Numbered from the stretch's first letter, positions 44,574-56,414 are shown. The stretch: DNA of 64,000 nt from Batillaria attramentaria (GCA_018292915.2 JACVVK020000194.1:693501-757500); one strand, 5' to 3'. Numbers and translations: made by a program. Notes: generated by a model from the sequence alone, not told the origin.

Positions 44574-47357
44574 TCATACATCCGGAAGAATTTCATTTAG
44601 AGCGAGTCGTATGCGTCCCCAGAACGAGGCTCTAGCCTCGAGCCCGTCCTCCCACTCAATATAAGTCATAGTTTTCATTACTGCCATCATGGCTGGGGTC
44701 AGGTCACGTGACGGGATATCGTGCAGTAAAACAACCAATAGCGAGTCGCCTTGTTCCAGCACGTGATTCAGACACAGCTGGAGCTCAAACTGACACCACT
44801 GACTGTGCACGAAGTTGGTGGAGAAGACCATCATGGTTTTCTTGCTTATTTGCACGCTCTCCATAATGTTTTCCACGATAGGATTCCCGAGGATAAAGTC
44901 ACGCTGGTGGATACACAACCGAAGTCCCATCCTGTCCTCCAGCTCAGGCATCAGGTGCCCCTGTACCCAGTTCAGGTCTTCCTTGTCGTAGGATGATGAT
45001 GATTGGCCATTTGTATAGCGCTACGAAAAGAACTTCCATGCAGTAAGCATGCTCACGGCGCCTTTGGGTTTGGGGAAGAAGAAGAAGAAGAAGAAAGAAA
45101 GAAAAAAAAATTAGAACTGAGAGAAAAGGTGCGTCTTGAGGTTCCGCTTGAAGGTCATGACTGACGCAGAACCTGACTTGAGGTGAGCTGGCAAGTTGTT
45201 CCAGAGGCAGGGAGCTGCACTCTTGAAAGCCCGTGCACCAGATCGTTTCTTGTTTGTGTTGTCATAGTAACCTGGGACAGCAAGTCTGGACTGGGAAGAA
45301 GATCTTAGGCTGCGTGAAGGTCTATAGAGTGGTATGAGCTCAGCCAGATATAGTGGAGCAGTGCCGTGAATGCAGGAGAAAGTCAATGAGAGAAGCTTAT
45401 GGTCGATGCGAAGCTTGACTGGAAGCCAGTGGAGATCTTTGAGGACCGGTGTGATATGGTCAGTCTTTTTGGAACGGGAGACAATTCTTGCAGCCACATT
45501 CTGTGCATGCTGAAGGCGCTGGAGCAGCGATTCCGGAAGACCCCAAAGACAGGCATTGCAGTAGTCCAGGCGGGATGAGACCAGAGATACGGCAATGGTG
45601 TTGGCAGTGTGTCTGTTGATGTAGGGACGGATTTTACCCAGACGTCTGAGGTGGAAAAAGCAGGCTTTGACTACAGCACTGACGTCGTCTGACATCAACA
45701 GCTCACTGTCTAAAATCAGTCCAAGGTTTCGAACAGAGTCCGAGAGAGGGATTTCAGCATCGCCGACAGAAACAGAATGGATCTGAGCTTTTGTTTTGAT
45801 CTTCTTTGAACCAAACAAGATTGCCTCTGATTTGCCGTCATTAAGCTTCAACTTATTCCTCGACATCCAGGATTTGACATCAAGGCAGCAAGCCTCCAAA
45901 CGACGAAGTGCTGCCTGTGCTGCAGTAGGATCAGGAGGGATGTGGGTGTACAGCTGTGAGTCATCCGCAAAATGATGTCTGTCAATCAGATGTTTTTGAA
46001 TGACCTTCCCAAGCTGTGATGAGTAGACAGAGAACAGGATAGGGCCAAGGACAGAACCCTGGGGTACGCCGCACAGCAGTGGGGTGGCTGGCGATCGGAC
46101 TTCTCCAACAGCAACATACTGTGATCTGTCCAGCAGGTATGAGACAAACCACTGATGAGCAATGCCAGTGATGCCAACTTCTTTGTGCAGCCTGTGGAGC
46201 AGAAGCTGATGATCGATCGTGTCGAACGCCGCACTCAGATCGAGCAGAAGCAAGAGAACTGCGCTGCCGCTGTCCATGCCGCATAGGAGGTCGTTGGTCA
46301 CTCGAAGTAGGGCAGTTTCCGTGGAATGTCCTGGTCGATATGCAGATTGGAATTTATCAAGGAGATGGTGCGTGTTGAGATGGTCTGCAAGCTGATCAGC
46401 TACGACCCGTTCCAACAGTTTGGAAATGAAGGGAAGGTTTGATACTGGCCGGTAATTCTGGGGGAGATTGGGATCGAGGGTGGGTTTCTTCAGAAGAGGC
46501 TTGACAACTGCAGATTTGAGTGATTCTGGAACCACTCCCGTCGTAAGACTGGCATTGATAACGCCAGTGATGGCTGGGAGAAGAATGTCAATATACTCAA
46601 GGACGATGCGTGTGGGCACTGGGTCAACCTGGGACGATGTAGCCTTCGACCTCTTGATGACATTTTTCACCTCCTCTTGAGTAACAGTCGAAAAGCTAGC
46701 GAGTGGCTCACCAGAGAAGGCAGATGAGACAGCTATGCTGCCATCCACATCATCGTCATCTGGAAAAGACACGAATACGTCATAACGGAAGTGCTGCTCA
46801 TGCAGACGGCGCCTTCTGTCTCCACGACCCCTATTCGCCTCGAACAGCACCAGGCGAATGTGCCAGCGGTAGCGGTAGAGTGCAGTGCCCAGAGCCAGTG
46901 GTAACAAGAGAATGACAAAAGTCGCTATGATATACTTTGAGACGGCAGGGCTCCACAGACACGCTTGGTCGGCCATGTAGAACGACTGTACTGTGGTGTT
47001 GGGCAGGTTGTCACACGTGTAGGTGTTCGAAGGTTGACCAAAAACTGTGTCGTTGAAAAGACCAGGCTGTGCGGTGAGCCATCGCTGGAACCACATCAGT
47101 TCACAAGAACACTGGAAAGGGTTGTTACTGAGACTTAGGTATTTCAGACCGTCCACACTAAACGTGGTTTCCTTCACAATACTTAGACCGTTCGTCGACA
47201 AATCAAGCATTTTTAATTTTGTCAATGCGTCAAAGACACCGTCTACAATTTCGGTGAGTCTGTTTGAGTCCAACCACAGCCTACGCAAATGTGTCAAGTT
47301 TCTGAACATCGTGAGTCTGTTCGAGTAGTTAGAACGTGATAGAACGCGTGCACGCAT
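44574..47357 (-). pseudogene. Partial TLR duplicate interrupted by a LINE
   Basis: The C-terminal part of the neighbouring TLR is repeated here: the last leucine-rich repeats, LRR C-cap, transmembrane helix and first eight TIR residues at about 46768-47313, and the rest of the TIR with its stop at 44574-44993. A LINE lies between, at about 44994-46767. Similarity to 48236-50455 is very high, with few substitutions. The N-terminal ectodomain is missing: similarity stops at 47313, after which an unrelated short leader (MRARVLSRSNYSN) happens to be open to ATG 47357. Without the insert the remaining TIR is intact. It is most likely a non-functional recent duplicate. Confidence 0.85.
44994..46767 (-). 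mobile_element. 5'-truncated CR1/L2-type LINE with open reverse transcriptase
   Basis: About 1.77 kb inserted in the TLR duplicate. The frame ends at stop 45111 and shows reverse transcriptase motifs LDLSAAFDTIDH (motif A), GVPQGSVLGPILF (motif B) and FADDSQLY (motif C with catalytic Asp pair), followed by the C-terminal LDYCNACLWGLP, LHWLPVKLRI and FKRNLKTHLFSQF found in non-LTR elements of the CR1/L2/Jockey group. No endonuclease domain is present, so the copy is 5'-truncated. The 3' end has a short (ATC)n tail at 44994-45003. Target duplication is at most two bases (GA). The absence of stop codons suggests a recent insertion. Confidence 0.85.
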
Positions 47358-47596
47358 TTTTTTTCAACAAACGCATGTAAGCAAGCTGACATGTATGTAT
47401 GTTTGTATGTTTATATGTATGTATCTATGTTCGTATGTGTGTATGTATGTAAAAACTGTTACAAAACCAAGAATTAAAAGAAAAGTCTGTGAAAGTTGAA
47501 AGTTTCAAGGTTGAATGTCCATAATCAACTTTTTTTTTTTTTTTTTTTTAGGGAATCAGTAAGATGGTCCAAATGGGACCGTTTTGGAAGGTTGGC

Positions 47597-47646
<50 letters not shown>

Positions 47647-47737
47647 CCTTCCATCATCATCTTCCCTTTGTTTCAATCTGTTATAAAGATAATCAACATG
47701 TTACCCATGTTAAAAACGAAAGTTTCAAGTTTCAAGG

Positions 47738-47768
<31 letters not shown>

Positions 47769-48122
47769 CTTTCCATCATCATCTTCCCTTTGTTTCAATC
47801 TGTTATAAAGATAATCAACATGTTAAAAACGAGTACAGTATATAATAGAAATATGATGTACCGATATGATTCCCATGTCACGCTTTACCCGCCAATTTCT
47901 CAAAATGGCCGTTTTTCGAAAACAACACGTGAACAAAGAAGCAAACTTGTTAAAAATCCTATCATACCAATATCATTTGTAATTCCAAAGGAAGTTTCCT
48001 TTGGCAGCTCAAAGTATTATACAGAAATGTACAAACTGTTTCACAGCTTGATACTGAGATCAGGGCAAACCGCGTGAGTTTTTGTCCTGATTTAAGAAGC
48101 CAGGCCTTCTCATTTTCTTTCG

Positions 48123-48177
<55 letters not shown>

Positions 48178-48235
48178 AGTGTGTGTGTGTGTAGGGAGGG
48201 GGGTAGGACTGTCAAGTTAGAGAACAAGTATCTGT

Positions 48236-50455
48236 TCATACATCCGGAAAAATTTCATTTAGAGCGAGTCGTATGCGTCCCCAGAACGAGGCTCTAGCCT
48301 CGAGCCCGTCCTCCCACTCAATATAAGTCATAGTTTTCATTACTGCCATCATGGCTGGGGTCAGGTCACGTGACGGGATATCGTGCAGTAAAACAACCAA
48401 TAGCGAGTCGCCTTGTTCCATCACGTGATTCAGACACAACTGGAGCTCAAACTGACACCACTGACTGTGCACGAAGTTGGTGGAGAAGACCATCATGGTT
48501 TTCTTGCTTATTTGCACGCTCTCCATGATGTTTTCCACGATAGGATTCCCGAGGATAAAGTCACGCTGGTGGATACACAACCGAAGTCCCATCTTGTCCT
48601 CCAACTCAGGCATCAGGTGCCCCTGTACCCAGTTCAGGTCTTCCTTGTCGTAGGACACGAATACGTCATAGCGGAAGTGCTGCTCATGCAGACGGCGCCA
48701 CCTGTCTCTACGACCCCTATTCGCCTCGAACAGCACCAGGCGAATGTGCCAGCGGTAGCGGTAGAGTGCAGTGCCCAGAGCCAGTGGTAACAAGAGAATG
48801 ACAAAAGTCGCTATGATATACTTTGAGACGGCAGGGCTCCACAGACACGCTTGGTCGGCCATGTAGAACGACTGTACTGTGGTGTTGGGCAGGTTGTCAC
48901 ACGTGTAGGTGTTCGAAGGTTGACCAAAAACTGTGTCGTTGAAAAGACCAGGCTGTGCGGTGAGCCATCGCTGGAACCACATCAGTTCACAAGAACACTG
49001 GAAAGGGTTGTTACTGAGACTTAGGTATTTCAGACTGTCCACACTAAACGTGGTTTCCTTCACAATACTTAGACTGTTCGTCGACAAATCAAGCCTTTTT
49101 AATTTTGTCAATGCGTCAAAGACACCGTCTACAATTTCGGTGAGTCTGTTTGAGTCCAACCACAGCCTACGCAAATGTGTCAAGTTTCTGAACATCGTGA
49201 CAGTAACACGGCTAATGCCGGTAGATGTCAGTTTCAGCGAAGCAAGTTTTGGGATCTGACTAAAGAGATGACTGAATTTGCCTTCATGTACATGGCTAAA
49301 ATCACTACCGTTAAGATCTAAACTTGTCAGATTTGGGCATCCAGCAAAACAGTCAGAATGAACGTTCTCTGTTGAAAAATCGATTCCCCCGATTTCAAGA
49401 TGTTTCAGCATATGGTTTCTGAACGCATGATGTTCTATTGTGAAAGAATACTCCCCCGGTCCCGGACTAAACGACACAGTCCTGATGCATGGAAACAGCT
49501 TGTCGCTGAACGAGTCGTGTGCGATGCCAACATAGAACGAAGCAAATAACATAACTCTCAGTTTCAGATATTGAAGTCGTGGTAAACAGAGTGAGTCAGG
49601 GCGTAGACTTTCCCCTAATCTGTTTTGTGATAAATCCAGACGGGCCAGATTTGGAAACAGTGACACGCCATCTCGGCACGTGTCAATGTAGGAGGTGAAC
49701 AAATTGTCTTGTAAGGAGAGATAACGCAAACTCGGTAAAACTACAGCATGGAACGAATTCCTCCCAAGGTAGTTCCAAGAAAGATCTAATTGTGTCAGAT
49801 TCTCCAGTGGTGTGAAAACCGTCATGTTCACGTACCTCATGTTGTTTCTTACAAGGCACAGCACCTCCAGCTGATGCAAGGGATGTTTGTTAAAAAGCCC
49901 ATCAGGCAGCGGACCTAGCTCATTCACCGACAGATCCAACTGCTTGAGGGTAGGTATTGAGAGGACGGGCGCTAGTGCAGGGTAGGTCAGCTTGTTGTAC
50001 GCCAGCATGAGGGTTGTTAGTTGATGCAAGAGTTTGAACGCCCCAGCACTGATGTTACTCAGGCCGTTTCCGTCAAGGTCGAGATATGTTAAATGTGTAA
50101 CGTTCCGGAAGAAGTCGTTAGGGATGGCAGTCAAGCCGTTGTCGGAAAATCCAAGCCACGATATGTTTGTCGGAAATGTCGGGATGTAGGTAAGGTTCCC
50201 ATGATGGAAAGCACAATCAGCTTTGAAGTCGTCACATTTACAGAAACCATCTCCACACACAGTATAATCCGTTTCAATAAGGTAGGACTGACCACACACA
50301 AACAAGTCCGGGAAAAAACTCGAACTCACCGAGTTGAGGTTGACAAATTTGTCAAATCTGACAGCACCGGTGCGAGGTGCGTCCTTCACCTTCAAAGACA
50401 GGCTGGTCACCAGCCACACGGACAGCACGTGCAGAGCCACTTGCCACACTCCCAT
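48236..50455 (-). CDS. Toll-like receptor, single exon (739 aa)
   Basis: Type I membrane receptor of innate recognition. The start is taken at ATG 50455 (MGVWQVALHVLSVWLV, signal peptide); the frame is open upstream only through a non-ATG codon. A cysteine-rich N-cap (CGDGFCKCDDFKADC) precedes a long run of leucine-rich repeats. The LRR C-cap (NPFQCSCELMWFQRW through to DQACLW) covers about residues 483-545, the transmembrane helix (YIIATFVILLLPLALG) starts near 546, and the TIR domain runs from FRYDVFVSYDKED near 594 to the end. TIR box 1 (DVFVSYD), box 2 region (LCIHQRDFILGNPI) and box 3 (FW near the C terminus) are all present, so signalling should be possible. Single-exon TLRs are common in molluscs. 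Ligand unknown. A partial duplicate lies at 44230-47313. Confidence 0.9.
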   Translation of the reverse strand: MGVWQVALHVLSVWLVTSLSLKVKDAPRTGAVRFDKFVNLNSVSSSFFPDLFVCGQSYLIETDYTVCGDGFCKCDDFKADCAFHHGNLTYIPTFPTNISWLGFSDNGLTAIPNDFFRNVTHLTYLDLDGNGLSNISAGAFKLLHQLTTLMLAYNKLTYPALAPVLSIPTLKQLDLSVNELGPLPDGLFNKHPLHQLEVLCLVRNNMRYVNMTVFTPLENLTQLDLSWNYLGRNSFHAVVLPSLRYLSLQDNLFTSYIDTCRDGVSLFPNLARLDLSQNRLGESLRPDSLCLPRLQYLKLRVMLFASFYVGIAHDSFSDKLFPCIRTVSFSPGPGEYSFTIEHHAFRNHMLKHLEIGGIDFSTENVHSDCFAGCPNLTSLDLNGSDFSHVHEGKFSHLFSQIPKLASLKLTSTGISRVTVTMFRNLTHLRRLWLDSNRLTEIVDGVFDALTKLKRLDLSTNSLSIVKETTFSVDSLKYLSLSNNPFQCSCELMWFQRWLTAQPGLFNDTVFGQPSNTYTCDNLPNTTVQSFYMADQACLWSPAVSKYIIATFVILLLPLALGTALYRYRWHIRLVLFEANRGRRDRWRRLHEQHFRYDVFVSYDKEDLNWVQGHLMPELEDKMGLRLCIHQRDFILGNPIVENIMESVQISKKTMMVFSTNFVHSQWCQFELQLCLNHVMEQGDSLLVVLLHDIPSRDLTPAMMAVMKTMTYIEWEDGLEARASFWGRIRLALNEIFPDV

Positions 50456-50699
50456 CGTTACTTGAAGCACTGACCACCTTGATTAACGAAAACCAAGTAG
50501 GGACAGATGTAGACAGATCTGAACGAGAAACACGGGTTCTTGATCCTACGTGCTTGAGTAGACATTAACTTGAAATCTTTGTGTTCCTAATGAGTTTCGA
50601 GGGGGAAGAACTGCCACTTACAAAGCTCTCAGGCCGTTTGCAAGATGATTAGATGTTCCGATTTGTCACTGCGACCATTTTCGTGACTTTGCGGCTTCT

Positions 50700-50871
50700 A
50701 ATAGGGGAGAAATGTGACTTTCTTTGGCCTAACGCTCCCATTTCTGTACCAGACGTCGATATGACCAAGTCGATAAAAATAGTCGCCGGTCAGCCCTGTC
50801 TAGCTGGCTTAGTCCGCAACCGAAGAAAAAAAAACCCAAACAACACGTCATTTGAGGAAAAAAACACGTCA

Positions 50872-50944
<73 letters not shown>

Positions 50945-51183
50945 TTGTAGAGCGCTCTGAGCCAGCATCTGCTGGGATACTGCGCTATATAAAAGCAATT
51001 TATTATTATTATTTTTATTAAAAAATATGACTTTCTTTGGCCTAACGCTCCCATTTCTGTACCAGACGTCGATATGACCAAGTCGATAAAAATAGTCGCC
51101 GGTCAGCCCTGTCTAGCTGGCTTAGTCCGCAACCGAAGAAAAAAAACCCAAACAACACGTCATTTGAGGAAAAAAACACGTCA

Positions 51184-51237
<54 letters not shown>

Positions 51238-51248
51238 TTTTTCTCTCT

Positions 51249-51280
<32 letters not shown>

Positions 51281-51286
51281 CTTTTT

Positions 51287-51323
<37 letters not shown>

Positions 51324-51330
51324 TTTTTCT

Positions 51331-51367
<37 letters not shown>

Positions 51368-51607
51368 TGTAGAGCGCTCTGAGCCAGCAACTGCTGGGAT
51401 ACTGCGCTATATAAAAGCAATTTATTATTATTATTTTTATTAAAAAATATGACTTTCTTTGGCCTAACGCTCCCATTTCTGTACCAGACGTCGATATGAC
51501 CAAGTCGATAAAAATAGTCGCCGCTCAGCCCTGTCTAGATGGCTCAGTCCGCAACCGAAGAAAGAAAAAACCCAAACAACACGTCATTTGAGGAAAAAAC
51601 CACGTCA

Positions 51608-51671
<64 letters not shown>

Positions 51672-51676
51672 GTTTT

Positions 51677-51718
<42 letters not shown>

Positions 51719-51795
51719 TTGTAGAGCGCTCTGAGCCAGCATCTGCTGGGATACTGCGCTATATAAAAGCAATTTATTATTATTATTATTATTAA
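50700..51795. repeat. Three tandem units of 310-420 bp, each with (GT)n
   Basis: Units near 50707-51019, 51026-51445 and 51447-51795 share GACTTTCTTTGGCCTAACGC, GTCGATATGACCAAGTCGAT, a (GT)n block and the end GAGCGCTCTGAGCCAGCA plus CGCTATATAAAAGCAA and (ATT)n. A diverged relative lies at about 8940-9090. The unit ends resemble LINE/SINE tails, so tandem amplification of a transposon fragment is likely. Confidence 0.78.
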
Positions 51796-52245
51796 ACAAG
51801 ATGGCCACCAGCCCAATATGTTGTTTCCATTCAATGACCTGCTGTAGTCACAGTCGTAGTCGTTGTGTCATGTATGCAGCCCGCGCGCACACGCCGGAAC
51901 GCAAGCTCTCTGACATCAAGCATGCTGACATAAAGAAAGTACTGAAAACCCTTATCGTGCCTCTATGCACTTGCAAAAACCCAAACACATGAGGTCGTGT
52001 GAGCTCGCCTAGCTGGTTGACGTCACAACTTGTTGGCGTATGCGAGGTTCTACATGGGTGAATGAATTCTTGTAATAAAGTCGTTCCCCTTTGACAGAGT
52101 TACTTCCCGCAGACCTGACTGACAGACGATTGCTTACTGGTATCGGAGAAGAGACCCTCTCTCTCTCTCTCTCGCCTTAGACGCGCGCTTGCCCGCGGAC
52201 GCACGCACCCCCCCTCCCCCTACACACACACACACACACATTATG

Positions 52246-53192
52246 CAAAGACCTTGGAATCAGAAAGACGCGTCACTCCTGCCCTCGTAAGAGAGACATA
52301 TAGCGGGACAACGCGAAGAGTTGTCTGCCCGCATTAGCGCGCATCCTAGATCTGGCCCCTATAGTGACAGCATGGCGGAAAGTGGAAAGCGATCACAAAA
52401 GCATGCAATTGTGTTCTGCGCCGAATTGTTCAAATAACAGACAAATATAAACGGGGAAATACTTCTTTTGGTATTCTTGTTGAAAAACAAACATTTTTTT
52501 TTCCGCTTTCTTGTCAAAAAAAAAAAAAAAAAAAAAGACCTCAAGTGGTACGTGTGCATGCAGTGTAAACTAACAGTAAACACACGCGGCTGACGCAGAT
52601 ACAGCGTAAGTTTTTTCCCTGACAACTTTACAAATCACGGTGACTTAAATTGTGCTAGCGTCTACCTGCATCTAAATTCAGAACACACACACAGAACAAA
52701 ATCATCCGGCTGAACTTCATTCTAACCATTGTAAAACCATATCACAACATAGAATCTGCTGGATCGTCGGTCGCAGATATGATTAATGCTGAGTTAGCAG
52801 GAAATATTCAGCGGATGCGTCCATCTTTGGATCTCTCGCACATTCGATCTTTCTGTGTTCCGTACTAGTTTTACTTGAACACATCGAACGAAATGCACTG
52901 CGTAGCCTACGTACAGCAGTGAAAGCCAAACTAGATCTTTCGTTCGTCCTCCGGAACTTTGAGAGTACTTATGTTTTCCATAGGCCTAAAACACATGCGA
53001 AATATATGGGGGGAGACCACCTGTCAGTCGCTGACATCTTCGTTTTTGTTTATTTTCTTAAAATGTTTTACGGCGGCTAGTGTAGGGTTGGGTCAAACAA
53101 CTGCGTAGATCTGCGGGATGCGCGCTACAACTCTTACGCGTTGTCCCTCAAAGGGAGGTAAGTGAACTATCTTTATGTTTCCAAGATCTTTG
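52246..53192. mobile_element. Non-autonomous TIR transposon (947 bp) with 7-bp target duplication
   Basis: Ends are CAAAGACCTTGGAATCAGAA and its near inverse (TTTCCAAGATCTTTG). CATTATG precedes the left end (52239-52245) and follows the right end (53193-53199). A 7-8-bp duplication fits hAT-like or P-like elements. No transposase frame inside. Confidence 0.72.
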
Positions 53193-53415
53193 CATTATGC
53201 TTCTGAGTGTGAGTCAGTGGCAAAAACGAAACCCACTGAAATTCCCGCTTTCCACATGTCAAGTTGTAGAGACTCTTGCGAAAAGATACTGCATTTCGAT
53301 GCAAAATAATTTCTAGACCATCCCAGAACATGCTGGTGCAGTAACGTCAGTAGATTACGTCACCTTGGAGAGATTTCGAGCCTTCCAGTAAGTTGAGGAA
53401 TGTTCTAGATCTTAC

Positions 53416-53648
53416 CTGTTCAGTTCGTAAGCAGCCCTGCACAGCGTTCTGGATTCTTCTTCTTTCATGAATTTGTTCTCCGCGCATATTCTGTTCATAA
53501 AGTATTGGAGTTGTAGTCTGTTGTATCCCGTATCATCTCTGCGAGTGCACGATGATGGCGACATAGCATAAGTAAAATACAACACCACGTCTCCAAACAG
53601 AGGAATTCCGAAAGAAAGTGGCGAGACACCCCCAAGAAAAAACAGCAT
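53416..53648 (-). CDS. Possible first coding exon of an unrecognised gene
   Basis: From ATG 53648 a frame runs MLFFLGGVSPLSFG, then SSCTRRDDTGYNRLQLQYF and ICAENKFMKEEES, ending at a good donor (CAG/GTAAGA) in phase 2. The composition looks like protein rather than repeat, with a hydrophobic start. I could not find a continuing exon at lower coordinates, and a 947-bp transposon lies just beyond. No family recognised. Confidence 0.3.
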
Positions 53649-53939
53649 CACGTCAATCAAACATGACGCACTTACTTTACGTCAGTGCGCGTGCGTCTCT
53701 TCTTCGATGTTTGTGAGGCGTGTGGCTTGCAGAGGAAATGTGCTGTGAGTACAAATTTTCGAGTCAACTGACGATAACGGCTGCAGTGAATTTTTCTGAT
53801 TTTTTTGTATATTTTTTATGGCACCCCAGGCTCATTATCTATGTATAGTAGGAGCGATTTTGAGATCTAAAGTGTGTTCACCAGCACTTTCATCAGGTAG
53901 GGCTTACGCCAAAAGTATAAAAGCGACAACCTCCAAAAT

Positions 53940-54480
53940 TCACTTAGTTGAGAGTCCGTATTCATGCTATCTATGTCCAAAAAATGGAGTGGTTTAGGTA
54001 AATATTACGCCTTTAAACGCCAGAAAGCCAATTTTTCTGAAAAGGGCGATAACTCGCAAATCATGTGTGCAATCGTATCTGGATCGGGCCTTCTATTCAA
54101 CAATCTTGATTCATTTAGAAACCCCAAATTTGAAATCGATCGGTTCAGTATTTTTGGAGAAATAGGCATCTGAACTGGGTTCCCATGCAATGTCAATTCA
54201 GGCTCGGTTTACATGAAAACTATAAGAGCGACCATTTTCTAGTAGTGACTCTGTTCAGAGTCCGTATTCAAGCTATCTACTGCCAAAAAATTGAGTGATT
54301 TAAATAAATATTACGCCTGTACACGAAAGACAACCAACTTGTCTCAAAAGGGCGATAACTCCCAAATCACGTAAGCAATCATCACACGCTTGAATCGTCT
54401 AATGTAACATTTTGATATATTTGGATACCCCAAATTTGAAGCCATTCGGTTGAGTATTTTCGAAGAAACGGGCCCGGACA
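53940..54480. repeat. Diverged tandem duplication (about 270-bp units)
   Basis: GTCCGTATTC-ATGCTATCTA, AAAAGGGCGATAACTC, CCCCAAATTTGAA and CGGTT-AGTATTTT occur in the same order in both halves. Confidence 0.65.
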
Positions 54481-54767
54481 CAATTCACACACGCACGCAC
54501 ACACATCCGCACAGACGGCACTCACTGAGGAGGAGAAGTGCGTTCGGAACAGCATACATGCCAGCATCGATGACGCAGGTTTTCTTACGTCATTGTCAGA
54601 GTTACACTTGCAAAATCGTCTCTGCGGGAGATCGGCAGTGACGTGCGTTTGTACCACAGATGCTTGCCTATGAACGTGGAAATTTTAGCCCGTCCTATTA
54701 TGTTGTTTCCATTACTATGGAAACAACATAAAAAGACCATTACTTCTATCTCTTTCATCTTGAAATC

Positions 54768-54944
54768 GGGGAGCCGGGATGCCGAATGGTAGAGTGTTGG
54801 ACTTTCAATGCTCGGGTGGTGAGTTCGAATCCCGGCGTGGGCCAACTATCTGTGCTGGCCTTTTTCTCGTTGCCCCCATTTTTGATATCACCCATACGTA
54901 GTGGAATAGGACGTTAAACTCCCAAACATCCACTCCACCTACCC
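54768..54944 (+). mobile_element. SINE family 1, full copy with 13-bp target duplication
   Basis: The element is bounded by TCATCTTGAAATC at 54755-54767 and again at 54945-54957. Head, body and CCCA-type tail are complete, so it defines the element ends. Confidence 0.85.
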
Positions 54945-55443
54945 TCATCTTGAAATCACCCCTTTTCCCATACAATGACCGTCACTGACGTATTGTATTT
55001 CGCTAATACGAGCGGAGTGCGGGGGCGGGGCTCTGGCCTCGGAGCTTGGCAAGTGGGGTCGTCTGTTTGCACAATACGGTGACGTAATTTAACGGAGCGG
55101 AAAGGAGTTAGACTATAGTGAGTTGAAAAGAACCGAACCGAACGTCTGTACTAAATATATAATGGGCGCCAACAATAGAGGGACAAAGCCACTTTTGAGA
55201 AAACTAAACAACAACAACAACAAAAATTGGTGGTGGGTATAATTTTGCGACTTTCATTTTCGAGTCCTTAAACATCTAAACTTCTGTGAGAGTAATACTA
55301 TGTAAAACAGAAAAAAGACAACCTTACTTCGCACTTTTTAAGAAAATGTTGAAGGAAAGATATGAATTAGAAAAGTATATTGCAAGCATAAGAATGGATT
55401 ATATGAGCTTTATGATAAAATGGATGAACTATGTTACTATGTT

Positions 55444-55600
55444 CGAGTAGCCATCATCATCTTCCCTTTGTTCCATTTTTTTAAAAAGATAATCAACATG
55501 TTAAAAACGAGTATATATTACAACTACGATGTACTGATATGATTCCCATTTCACGCTTTACCCGCCAGTTTCTCAAAATGGCCGCTTTTCGACTGCAAGT
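55444..55600. repeat. Copy of the sequence flanking the TLR duplicates
   Basis: CATCATCTTCCCTTTG, AAAGATAATCAACATGTTAA, CACGCTTTACCCGCCA and TCTCAAAATGGCCG match 47652-47920 in the same order. Confidence 0.72.
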
Positions 55601-55804
55601 TTTCAACAAACGTATCTGAGACCTACACCATGCTACAGAAATGATTTTTATATCAAAAGAAAGTTTTGGGGGGCATTTTTTCAGTGATTCTTAAAACTGC
55701 AGAAGCCTTAAATCACCCTTTGTTCCCCCTTTTGTGTGAGCCAATGACGTAATAATGAGATAAGCTTGTTTAAACCTCCATTGTCTAGTAAAGGCTGTCG
55801 CGCG

Positions 55805-55880
<76 letters not shown>

Positions 55881-56244
55881 AATTCACACGTGTGCACACG
55901 TGTTCAGAGTTACATTCACACATGCTTACCTTGCACGATGGCCGAATTAAGACACCTCAGATAATACACTTGCAGGTTTTCAGAAGTAAAGCGTCTCTGG
56001 CAGGGCGTGCATCGACTTTCCTGAGATGTGAATTTGTCATGTTCATTGTCCGTGCTGCAGTTTTGTCTTGTCGAACTTTCCTATGAGGAAGCTTCGATCA
56101 TTAACGTCATGCACAGCAGTTGAGCCGGTGTCACGTCAATTTTGGGCTGATAGCACACACGACCGTCTGACAGGATGTAAGCTCAAATTTTGCATTGGCT
56201 TTTGTTGTTGTTGTTGTTGTTTTATCCCTTACTAACATCTTCAC

Positions 56245-56414
56245 GGGGAGCCGGGGTGGTCGAATGGTAGAGCGTTGGACTTCTAATGCTCGGGTCGTGA
56301 GTTCGATCCCGGCTGGGACCAAATATTTGTGCTGGCTTCTTCATCGTTGCCCCGTCTTTGATATCACCCTATGTGGTGGAAAAGGACGTTAAACACCTAA
56401 ACACCCACCCACCC
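56245..56414 (+). mobile_element. SINE family 1, full copy with 14-bp target duplication
   Basis: Flanked by ACTAACATCTTCAC at 56231-56244 and 56415-56428. The tRNA-like head has box A (TGGTCGAATGG) and box B (GGTCGTGAGTTCGATCCC). Confidence 0.88.

Larger units (their letters stand above)
44230..49204 (-). repeat. Tandem segmental duplication of about 1.3 kb including TLR 3' half
   Basis: The blocks 44230-47313 (less the LINE) and 47921-49204 match in the same orientation, including about 300 bp of 3' flank with a (GT)n array. The left edge starts at AACAACACGTGAAC in both and the right edge ends after AACATCGTGA. Confidence 0.85.

Noticed and set aside
56245..56320. Possible tRNA gene
   Set aside because: Box A and B-like words are present, but the sequence continues into a shared SINE body with target duplications, and the acceptor stem does not close as in a real tRNA. 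Other tRNA-like heads in the window were treated in the same way.
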